Of a stretch of 6,662 bases of DNA, positions 1 to 4,967 are shown piece by piece. The position numbers and the translations under genes were made by a program. Every line of letters starts with the position of its first letter. The stretch's first letter is position 1. This DNA is from Pseudomonadota bacterium (GTDB lineage: Bacteria > Myxococcota_A > Polyangia > Polyangiales > Polyangiaceae). The stretch spans positions 1 through 6,662 of the forward strand of contig JAEWOQ010000141.1 of NCBI GenBank assembly GCA_023460875.1, read 5' to 3'. Under the pieces are notes generated by a model. That model was not told the DNA's origin, did no database searches, and worked only from the letters and a program-made list of their open reading frames with translations.

Positions 1-2256
1 GGGATGGAGCCGCTCGACGGCGAGCGGGCGGCTGAAGAAGTAGCCTTGGCCGATCTGGCAGCCGAGTCCCCGGAGCGTGTCGCAGGCCGCCTCCGTCTCG
101 ATGCCTTCCGCGGTGACCTGGAGGTCCATGTTGCGCGCCAGGTCGATGGCGGAGCGCACCACCGCCAGGTTCCGGGGCTCCTCGAGGCCCATCACGAAGG
201 ACTTGTCGATCTTGATCTTCGAGATGGGCAGCTCCTTCAAGTAGGAGAGCGACGACTGGCCGATGCCGAAGTCGTCCATCGACAGGTGGATGCCCGCCTC
301 GGCCAGCTCGGTGAGCACCGCTTTGGCGCGCACCGGATCGGTCATGATCGCCGTCTCCGTGACCTCGAGCGTCAGGTCGGAGAGGGGAAAGGCGACGCTC
401 TCGACCAGCGCCAGCAGCTTCGGGGCGAAGCCGGGTTCGTGGAGGTTGCGGGCCGAGAGGTTCACCGACATGCCGAGGGGGAGGGCCGCCTGGCGAAAGC
501 GGACGCCCTGCTCCAAGGCGGACACGACCACCGCCGTGGTGAGCGGGTTGATGAGACCCGTGCGCTCGGCGAGGGGGATGAACGTGTCGGGGAAGAGCAG
601 ACCCCGCGTCGGGTGCTGCCAGCGCACGAGGGCCTCGAGGCCGACGGTGCGCCTCGTGCGCAGATCGATCTTCGGCTGGTAGTGGAGGAGGAGCTGCCGC
701 GCCTGAATGGCATCGTGCAGCTCGCCGAGCAGGATCAGGCGTGACGGGTCGTAGTGATCGATGCCGGAGCTGTAGAACAAATGGCGCTCGTACTTCTCCT
801 TCGCCGTGCGGAGCGCCACGCCAGCATGCTGCCAGAGGGCGTCCGTCGTCTCGCCGTGGTCGGGGAAGAGCGCCACACCGATGGTGGCCTCGATCTTGAT
901 GGGGATCTCGGCGAGGTGGACCGGCGCCTCCAGGGCACGGTGAATGTGGGCCAAGGCGGTCTCCACGTGGGACTCGTCGCGCACCTGGGGCAGGAGGATG
1001 GCGAACTCGTCGCCGCCGAGGGCGGCCACCTCGCCGAAGGAGTCCAGCTCCGCGCGAAAGAGCTCGGCGACGCGCTGGAGCACGCGGTCGCCGTTCAGGT
1101 GGCCCAGACAATCGTTGACGTCCCGGAAGCAGTTCAGGTTCACCAGGAGCAAGGCGAGCTGGTGTCGTCCCGTTCGAGCGAGCTCGATGCCGTGCGCGAT
1201 GCGGAGCTGGAAGGCAGCTCGGTTCGGGAGGTGGGTCAACGGATCGTTGTAGGCCAGCTCACGGATGCGCGCCTCGGCCCGTTTGCGCTCGGTGATGTCC
1301 TGCATCGAACCGATCATGCGCACGGTCGTGCCGTCGGCGTCGCGCATCACGTAGCCGCGGTCCTGCACGTCGACGTAGCTGCCGTCTTTGCGGAGGAAGC
1401 GGTACTCCTCCGCCCAGCTCTCCTCCTCCTCGGCCGCGCGCTGCAGGGTGTGGTGGACGCGCTCGCGATCGTCGATGTGGACGCGCTCCGTCCACCAGTC
1501 GAGGTCCGAGCCCACCTCCTCCTTCGAATAGCCGAACAACGACTCGACGGAGTCGTTCCACCAGAGGATGTTGCGGCGTATGTCCCAGTCCCAGACGGCG
1601 TCCTTGGTCGCCAGATTCACGAGGCGATAGCGCTCGAGGAGCTCTCGCTGTTCGCGCTCGCGGCGGTCCTTGGCGATCGCGATGGCGGCGACGTGCAACG
1701 CGATTTGGGTGAGGCGCTCATGGAGCGGCGTCGGGCTCGACGGGCACTCGAAATACATGGCGAAGGTGCCGAGCACGTGCTCGTGCTGGTCCAGGATGGG
1801 GGTCGACCAGCAGGCGCGCAGACCGAAGGGGCGGATCACGTCGCGGTACGGCGCCCAGAGCGGGTCGCGCTCGATGTCGGTCACCACGACGCGCTCGTTG
1901 CGGTACGCGGCGGTCCCACAGGAGCCCGCGTTGGGGCCGATCGGGAGCCCGTCGATCTGGCGTGTGTACTCCTTCGGCAAGCGGGGAGCGGCGCCGTGGC
2001 GCAGGTGGACGCCATCCGGATCGAGCAGCAGCACGGAGCAGCGCATTTCAGGCGCGTCGCGTTCGAGGAACTCGAGCAAGCTCGTGAGGGTCTCGTCGAG
2101 AGGCGCCCCCAGGGCGATCTTCTCGAGGATGCTCGACTGCCCGAGCGCGAGGTTCACCAGATGGGCAGCGTCCGGATCCCCCTGCAGGTCGGCCGTGACG
2201 AAGGTGCCCGAGGTCAAGTCGCTGGATTTCTGGTGCGCACTGCGACCGATGCTCAT
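1..2256 (-). CDS. GAF-PAS-GGDEF-EAL cyclic-di-GMP signalling protein (partial, C-terminus beyond window)
   Basis: Cytoplasmic sensor that probably hydrolyses c-di-GMP; 752 residues are visible and the frame is still open at base 1. Domain order: GAF about 36-177 (GSCGTAAYRN at 111-120, then LRACWSTPILD), a charged coiled-coil-like linker near 196-211, PAS about 212-325 with a PAC end (GSMQDITERK), GGDEF about 335-495, and EAL from about 505 to the edge. The EAL domain keeps the expected catalytic and metal residues: E541 (EALVRW), N599 (VNLS), E631 (LEVTE), D661-D662 (DDFG), K682 (KID), E717 (AEGIET) and Q737 (QGY). The GGDEF motif (414-418) is present, but the first metal Asp is N373 (NLNCFRDVND), and the RxxD inhibitory site is DSFG (405-408). 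There is no signal peptide or membrane segment. The ATG at 2256 has GGGAG 9 bases upstream. An in-frame ATG at 2349 would add 31 low-complexity residues and is less likely. Only the last part of the EAL domain should be missing. Confidence 0.93.
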   Translation of the reverse strand, partial: MSIGRSAHQKSSDLTSGTFVTADLQGDPDAAHLVNLALGQSSILEKIALGAPLDETLTSLLEFLERDAPEMRCSVLLLDPDGVHLRHGAAPRLPKEYTRQIDGLPIGPNAGSCGTAAYRNERVVVTDIERDPLWAPYRDVIRPFGLRACWSTPILDQHEHVLGTFAMYFECPSSPTPLHERLTQIALHVAAIAIAKDRREREQRELLERYRLVNLATKDAVWDWDIRRNILWWNDSVESLFGYSKEEVGSDLDWWTERVHIDDRERVHHTLQRAAEEEESWAEEYRFLRKDGSYVDVQDRGYVMRDADGTTVRMIGSMQDITERKRAEARIRELAYNDPLTHLPNRAAFQLRIAHGIELARTGRHQLALLLVNLNCFRDVNDCLGHLNGDRVLQRVAELFRAELDSFGEVAALGGDEFAILLPQVRDESHVETALAHIHRALEAPVHLAEIPIKIEATIGVALFPDHGETTDALWQHAGVALRTAKEKYERHLFYSSGIDHYDPSRLILLGELHDAIQARQLLLHYQPKIDLRTRRTVGLEALVRWQHPTRGLLFPDTFIPLAERTGLINPLTTAVVVSALEQGVRFRQAALPLGMSVNLSARNLHEPGFAPKLLALVESVAFPLSDLTLEVTETAIMTDPVRAKAVLTELAEAGIHLSMDDFGIGQSSLSYLKELPISKIKIDKSFVMGLEEPRNLAVVRSAIDLARNMDLQVTAEGIETEAACDTLRGLGCQIGQGYFFSRPLAVERLHP

Positions 2257-2398
2257 AGGGCTCGACTCCCTTCGGTATCCGGACTCCCGTGTACCCCTTG
2301 CCCCCGAGCAGGTTGCCCCAGAGCATGCCGACGAGCGAGGGGAACCCATGGTCGTCGGGTCGTGAACAGCCGCGTTCTCACTTGGTTGCCAACTTCCC

Positions 2399-2427
2399 AT
2401 CATCGGGCGGCCCAGCGGCGTGGTCAA
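2399..2427 (-). promoter_or_regulatory. Possible sigma70-type promoter for the GGDEF-EAL gene
   Basis: Read on the minus strand, TTGACC (2427-2422, 5 of 6 to the -35 consensus) is followed after 17 bases by GATGAT (2404-2399, 4 of 6 to the -10 consensus). It lies in a locally less GC-rich stretch and would give a leader of roughly 135 bases before the ATG at 2256. This is a pattern match only; GC-rich bacteria often use looser promoters. Confidence 0.3.
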
Positions 2428-2454
2428 TCTTTCGTTTTCACTTCTGCGTGCGCT

Positions 2455-2499
2455 GGGTTTCCCACATCAGGGTTTCCCACATCAGGGTTTCCCACATCA
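2455..2499. repeat. 15-bp tandem repeat, three perfect copies
   Basis: The unit GGGTTTCCCACATCA occurs three times head to tail without a mismatch (2455-2469, 2470-2484, 2485-2499). Fifteen is a multiple of three, so the array reads as a five-residue peptide repeat in every frame, but no convincing gene contains it. It looks like replication slippage. A binding-site array cannot be excluded. Confidence 0.95.
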
Positions 2500-2543
2500 G
2501 CGGCAGGTCAGCGACATGGCTCTGGTGGTGCGCCCCGTGGTCT

Positions 2544-2573
2544 CGGAGGTAATCCGAGGTAATCGGAGGTAGT
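2544..2573 (+). repeat. 10-bp tandem repeat with Shine-Dalgarno-like core, three imperfect copies
   Basis: Units are CGGAGGTAAT (2544-2553), CCGAGGTAAT (2554-2563) and CGGAGGTAGT (2564-2573). Copies 1 and 3 contain GGAGGT, a near-perfect anti-16S match, and copy 2 has CGAGGT. The last copy ends 8 bases before the GTG that opens the PhzF-like remnant (its GGAGGT ends 11 bases before), so the array may be a slipped duplication of that gene's ribosome binding site. Confidence 0.8.
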
Positions 2574-2581
2574 GTAGCGGG

Positions 2582-2677
2582 GTGCTCACACTCCGTTATG
2601 TTTTGGTCGACGTCTTCACGGATCGCCCGCTGGCTGGCAACCCGCGTTGCCGCCGCGCTGCTCCCGTTGCAAGGTGA
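2582..2677 (+). pseudogene. N-terminal remnant of a PhzF-family (isomerase/epimerase) gene
   Basis: From a GTG at 2582 the frame encodes about 21 residues including RYVLVDVFTDRPLAGNP, which strongly resembles the conserved opening of PhzF/YddE-family proteins (V-D-V-F-T-x-x-P-x-x-GNP). After the GNP (codon ending 2644) similarity stops, and the frame ends at TGA 2675-2677. Family members are about 260-300 residues and need a catalytic Glu near residue 45, which is absent, so this cannot be a working enzyme. A one-base shift after GNP gives RVAAALLP, which might extend the resemblance slightly, but this is weak. A GGAGGT lies 11 bases upstream. The most likely history is deletion of the rest of the gene, leaving the start next to the dehydrogenase. 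Chance similarity is possible but unlikely given the length of the match. Confidence 0.6.
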
Positions 2678-2700
2678 CCGCGCGGGGAGCTTCCGGGGGG

Positions 2701-2726
2701 CCATCTTGCGGGTCCATCTTGCGGGT
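2701..2726. repeat. 13-bp tandem duplication
   Basis: CCATCTTGCGGGT occurs twice in direct succession (2701-2713 and 2714-2726), perfectly matched, between the PhzF-like remnant and the dehydrogenase start. The end of the second copy pairs with following bases as a small hairpin (2721-2735). It is most simply a slippage duplication. Confidence 0.9.
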
Positions 2727-2799
2727 CCAGCCCGCGGGGCGCCCCTGGGGAGCAGCGCGGTCGGCGCGTCACGCGAACACGCTACGAGGAGACATCGAC

Positions 2800-3684
2800 A
2801 TGCGACAGGTACTGGTCACCGGTGCGAACAAAGGGATCGGCTACGGGATCGCCAAGGGCATCCTGACGGACCAAGACGACACGTTCGTGTTCCTCGGAGC
2901 CCGCGACCCGAAGCGCGGGGCGGCGGCCGTCGCCGAGCTGAAGGCGCTGGATGACTCCTTCGCGGATCGGGTGCGCTTCGTGCAGCTCGACGTCACGAGC
3001 GACGCCTCGGTGGCGGAGGGCGTCACGACGGTGCGGAGCGCGCTGGGGGAGGGGGCCGGGTTGTACGGCCTCGTGAACAACGCCGGCGTGGGCCTCGGTG
3101 GGCAGACCCTCGCCAGCATCCTCGACGTGAACGTCGTCGGCATGCGGCGGGTCTCGGAGGCCTTCTTGCCGCTGCTCGATCCGCGGCGCGGACGCATCGT
3201 CAACATCACCTCCGCCGCGGGCCCCAGCTTCGTCGCGCGATGCAGCGAAGCGCGCCGGCGCTTCTTCCTGGACCCGAACACCGAGTGGGCGGATCTCGAG
3301 GCGTTGATGAAGGAGTGCATCCCCCTCGACGGCGACCCGGCGGCGTTCCGCGAGCGCGGGCTCGGGGACGGCGACTCCTACGGCCTCTCCAAGGCCTGCG
3401 CCAACACGTACACCCTGCAGCTCGCGCGGCGTCATCCGGAGCTGAAGATCAACGCCGTCACCCCCGGCTTCATCGAGACCGATCTCACGCGCGGGTACGC
3501 CGCCTCCCAGGGGAAGAAGCCCGCGGACCTCGGGATGAAGACGCCCGATCAGGGCGCGCGAGCGCCGCTGAAGCTGCTGTTCGGCGAGCTCGAGGGCAAC
3601 GGGCGCTACTACGGGAGCGACGGCCTCAGGAGCCCCCTCGATCGCTACCGTTCGCCCGGAGATCCGGAATACAAGGGCGACTGA
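2800..3684 (+). CDS. Carbonyl-reductase-like short-chain dehydrogenase/reductase (SDR)
   Basis: Soluble NAD(P)H-dependent oxidoreductase of 294 residues, of the classical SDR type closest in layout to carbonyl reductase 1 (CBR1). The cofactor motif TGANKGIG is at 7-14, ARD at 34-36 (the Arg is placed to hold an NADPH phosphate), LDV at 63-65 and NNAG at 93-96. The catalytic tetrad is N111, S138 (NITS), Y194 and K198 (YGLSK), and a PGF..T motif (222-227) follows. The roughly 55-residue spacing between Ser and Tyr, with an inserted helical segment (about 148-190), is typical of the CBR1-like group. The ATG at 2800 has AGGAG 8 bases upstream. The frame stays open a further 51 codons upstream, but that stretch spans the 13-bp repeats and does not look coding. 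The final 20 or so residues are polar (RSPLDRYRSPGDPEYKGD). The substrate cannot be read from sequence. The following SdpI-family gene starts 46 bases downstream and may be cotranscribed. Confidence 0.93.
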   Translation: MRQVLVTGANKGIGYGIAKGILTDQDDTFVFLGARDPKRGAAAVAELKALDDSFADRVRFVQLDVTSDASVAEGVTTVRSALGEGAGLYGLVNNAGVGLGGQTLASILDVNVVGMRRVSEAFLPLLDPRRGRIVNITSAAGPSFVARCSEARRRFFLDPNTEWADLEALMKECIPLDGDPAAFRERGLGDGDSYGLSKACANTYTLQLARRHPELKINAVTPGFIETDLTRGYAASQGKKPADLGMKTPDQGARAPLKLLFGELEGNGRYYGSDGLRSPLDRYRSPGDPEYKGD

Positions 3685-3730
3685 CCTACGGCCGGAAACT
3701 TGGTGTCCGGTGACGCCCTCCCCGAGAAAC

Positions 3731-4087
3731 ATGGCTCCCAACGTACTCCTCGGTCTCGTCAACATCGGCTGCGCCGCGCTGTTCGTGGGCATCAGCGTCC
3801 CCTTGATCCGGCGCAAGGTGGGGAGGAACCCGCTCTACGGGGTGCGGCTGCCCCAGTCGTTCCGGTCGGACGAGCACTGGTACGCCATCAACGAGTACGG
3901 CGGTCGGCAGCTGGCGCTGTGGTCTCTCCCCATCGCGGCGGCGGGTGCCGTTTGTCTGCTCGTCCCGCTGGGGCCGGGGAGCGCGACCCTCCTGACGACG
4001 GGTTCGATCCTCGGCTGTGTGGGGGTCGCCTTCGCCAAGACCCTCGCCTTCGCCCGCCGCTTCCGCCCCGAAGATCAGGGCGGCTGA
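3731..4087 (+). CDS. Small SdpI/YhfL-family inner-membrane protein
   Basis: A 118-residue protein with three predicted membrane helices (about 4-25, 61-81 and 84-106). Between helices 1 and 2 lies the SdpI/YhfL-family signature: NPLYGVRLPQSFRSDEHWYA (33-52) followed by N54 and GGR (57-59), matching the G-x-R-x-P ... W-x-x-x-N pattern. SdpI itself is the Bacillus immunity and signalling protein against the SdpC toxin, but most short family members outside Firmicutes have no known role, and there is no SdpC-like toxin in this window. The start is uncertain. The ATG at 3731 sits just before the first helix but has only a weak GAGAA upstream; an in-frame GTG at 3710 would add seven residues (MTPSPRN). 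It lies 46 bases after the dehydrogenase, so the two may share a transcript. The end is followed by a 104-base gap before the DoxX-like gene. Confidence 0.8.
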   Translation: MAPNVLLGLVNIGCAALFVGISVPLIRRKVGRNPLYGVRLPQSFRSDEHWYAINEYGGRQLALWSLPIAAAGAVCLLVPLGPGSATLLTTGSILGCVGVAFAKTLAFARRFRPEDQGG

Positions 4088-4143
4088 GCGGGGGCGCCCC
4101 GGCCACGCTCGGCGCCGGCACCTCCTCCTGGTCGTGCTCCTCC

Positions 4144-4171
4144 TTGCCTGTGAGGTTAACGGTGTTAACAT
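4144..4171 (+). promoter_or_regulatory. Putative promoter of the DoxX-like gene
   Basis: TTGCCT (4144-4149) and TAACAT (4166-4171) are separated by 16 bases and resemble -35 and -10 boxes (4 of 6 each). The -10 overlaps the GTTAAC palindrome described separately. Transcription would begin about 15 bases before the ATG at 4192, very close to the AGGAGG at 4177-4182, so the leader would be extremely short. The true boxes may therefore sit slightly further upstream. Confidence 0.4.
4155..4169. promoter_or_regulatory. Candidate operator: GTTAACggtGTTAAC palindrome
   Basis: Two perfect GTTAAC half-sites separated by GGT form a 15-bp dyad, standing out as AT-rich in very GC-rich DNA. It lies 22 bases before the DoxX-like start codon and overlaps the likely -10 box, where a repressor would block polymerase. 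The size and symmetry suit a dimeric regulator such as a TetR-family protein. No regulator gene is present in the window, so the cognate protein is unknown. Confidence 0.6.
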
Positions 4172-4191
4172 GGGAGAGGAGGAACGAACCC

Positions 4192-4701
4192 ATGAGCTTC
4201 TTGCTGCTGATGACGAGCGTCGCCGCCTTGGCGTGGCTGCTGAGGGCCGCGTTCGGAGCGGGGAAGGACCTGCGGACGGCCATGCGGCTCGGCGCGGCAG
4301 CGGCGTTCCTGTTCACGGGGGTCGATCACTTCCTCAGCACCGAGACGCGTTACCTGCCGATGATGCCCGGCTTCTTCGGGGACCTGCGGGCGCCGCTGAT
4401 CTGGTTGACGGGCGTCGCAGAGCTCGCCGGCGCGGTGGGGCTGCTCGTGCCCCTGGGCGTCTATCGCCGGTTGAAGCTCCCCGATTTGAGATACTGGGCG
4501 GGCATCGGCTTGGCGGTGCTGCTCGCGTTCCTGGTGATCGCGAACGTCCACGTGGCGATCCAGGGAGGAGGCGTCGAGGGGTTCGCCTTCGGGGCCTGGT
4601 ACTTCTGGCTGCGCCCGCTCTTCCAGCCGCTCATCGCCCTGTGGGTGCTCTACGCGGCGGGCGTGATCCGCCGCGATGGACGGCTCCGACGCGGGGAGTG
4701 A
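4192..4701 (+). CDS. DoxX-like family inner-membrane protein
   Basis: A 169-residue integral membrane protein with about five hydrophobic segments (roughly 2-20, 31-47, 66-88, 102-122 and 135-158). The conserved core is FTGVDHFLSTETRYLPMMPG (41-60), LRAPLIWLTGVAELAGAVGL (65-84), then a YRRL loop and IANVHVAIQGG (116-126), the pattern of DoxX-like proteins (FxGxxHF, P-x-M-P, TGxxElxgaxGL, AN-x-H). Members of this superfamily are linked to thiosulfate:quinone oxidoreduction in archaea and to redox stress in bacteria, but for most the function is unknown. The ATG is well supported by AGGAGG (4177-4182) 9 bases upstream. A promoter-like pair and a 15-bp palindrome directly precede it, so it probably has separate, repressor-controlled expression even though it follows the SdpI-family gene by only 104 bases. 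The C-terminus is basic (RRDGRLRRGE) and likely cytoplasmic. Confidence 0.88.
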   Translation: MSFLLLMTSVAALAWLLRAAFGAGKDLRTAMRLGAAAAFLFTGVDHFLSTETRYLPMMPGFFGDLRAPLIWLTGVAELAGAVGLLVPLGVYRRLKLPDLRYWAGIGLAVLLAFLVIANVHVAIQGGGVEGFAFGAWYFWLRPLFQPLIALWVLYAAGVIRRDGRLRRGE

Positions 4702-4953
4702 GGAGCGGTCGCCGGTTGTCCGTGTTCATGGATATGGACGACCTCATCGGTCAGGACTTCGAGGGCGGGCTCGAGAGCCTGCGTGAGGTCTCCGTGACAT
4801 CCGGGACCTGAGGGACGATTTTTCGTGGGGGAGCCGTGAAGGTTCTCGGGGCCGCGTGACTCCAACGGGGGAGCAAGGACGATCGCGGTCAGAACGTGAG
4901 TCGGGGCGGGGGCACGTCTTCCTTCGCTCGCGAGCTCACGGGCGCCGCTCGTC

Positions 4954-4962
4954 AGGAGGAGG
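4954..4962 (+). promoter_or_regulatory. Ribosome binding site fixing the GTG start of the protease gene
   Basis: AGGAGGAGG at 4954-4962 contains two overlapping AGGAGG cores placed 8 and 5 bases before the GTG at 4968. The in-frame GTG at 4962 overlaps the site itself, and the GTG at 4896 lacks such a site and would bury the signal peptide, so 4968 is preferred. Confidence 0.8.
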
Positions 4963-4967
4963 TGCTC

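Larger units (their letters stand above)
2257..2799. other. Divergent intergenic region, 543 bases
   Basis: This stretch separates the minus-strand GGDEF-EAL gene from the plus-strand dehydrogenase gene. It holds the possible promoter for the former, a 15-bp x 3 tandem repeat, a 10-bp x 3 repeat rich in GGAGGT, a short stretch resembling the start of a PhzF gene, a 13-bp x 2 repeat, and a small GC-rich hairpin (GCGGG-TCCAG-CCCGC, 2721-2735) followed by the palindrome GGGGCGCCCC (2736-2745). I see no intact gene, no tRNA and no clear plus-strand promoter for the dehydrogenase. The open frames here are repeat- or GC-driven. Confidence 0.6.

Noticed and set aside
2455..2499. The 15-bp array considered as a CRISPR remnant.
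   Set aside because: Copies are directly adjacent with no spacers, and the unit is too short for a CRISPR repeat.
754..2562. A 602-codon open frame on the plus strand.
   Set aside because: It is codon-aligned antisense to the GAF-PAS-GGDEF-EAL gene, whose domains and catalytic residues are clear. The antisense product is V/A/E/R/L-rich with no recognisable motif, as expected from high GC.
2438..2704. An 88-residue minus-strand frame containing three MWETL repeats.
   Set aside because: The repeats are just translation of the 15-bp DNA array. There is no good ribosome binding site and the frame spans unrelated repeats and the PhzF-like remnant.
2647..2799. A 51-codon in-frame N-terminal extension of the SDR.
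   Set aside because: It spans the 13-bp duplication and a hairpin, has no SDR similarity, and the ATG at 2800 has a well-placed AGGAG and gives the expected start of the Rossmann fold.
2782..3816. A 344-codon open frame on the minus strand.
   Set aside because: It is antisense to the SDR gene, which has full cofactor and catalytic motifs. It has no motif of its own and crosses the intergenic gap.
4088..4143. GGCGCC repeats after the SdpI-family gene that could form a 6-bp stem.
   Set aside because: GGCGCC is self-complementary and common in such GC-rich DNA. There is no U-tract and no clear terminator shape.
3700..4701. A single long frame that ends with the DoxX-like protein and overlaps the SdpI-family gene in another frame.
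   Set aside because: The first part is an arginine-rich shadow of the SdpI-family gene. The DoxX-like gene has its own AGGAGG and ATG at 4192.
4728..4811. A 27-codon frame starting MDMDDLIGQDFEGG between the DoxX-like and protease genes.
   Set aside because: It has no ribosome binding site and I recognise no family. It could be a leader peptide or a gene fragment, but nothing in the sequence supports calling it.
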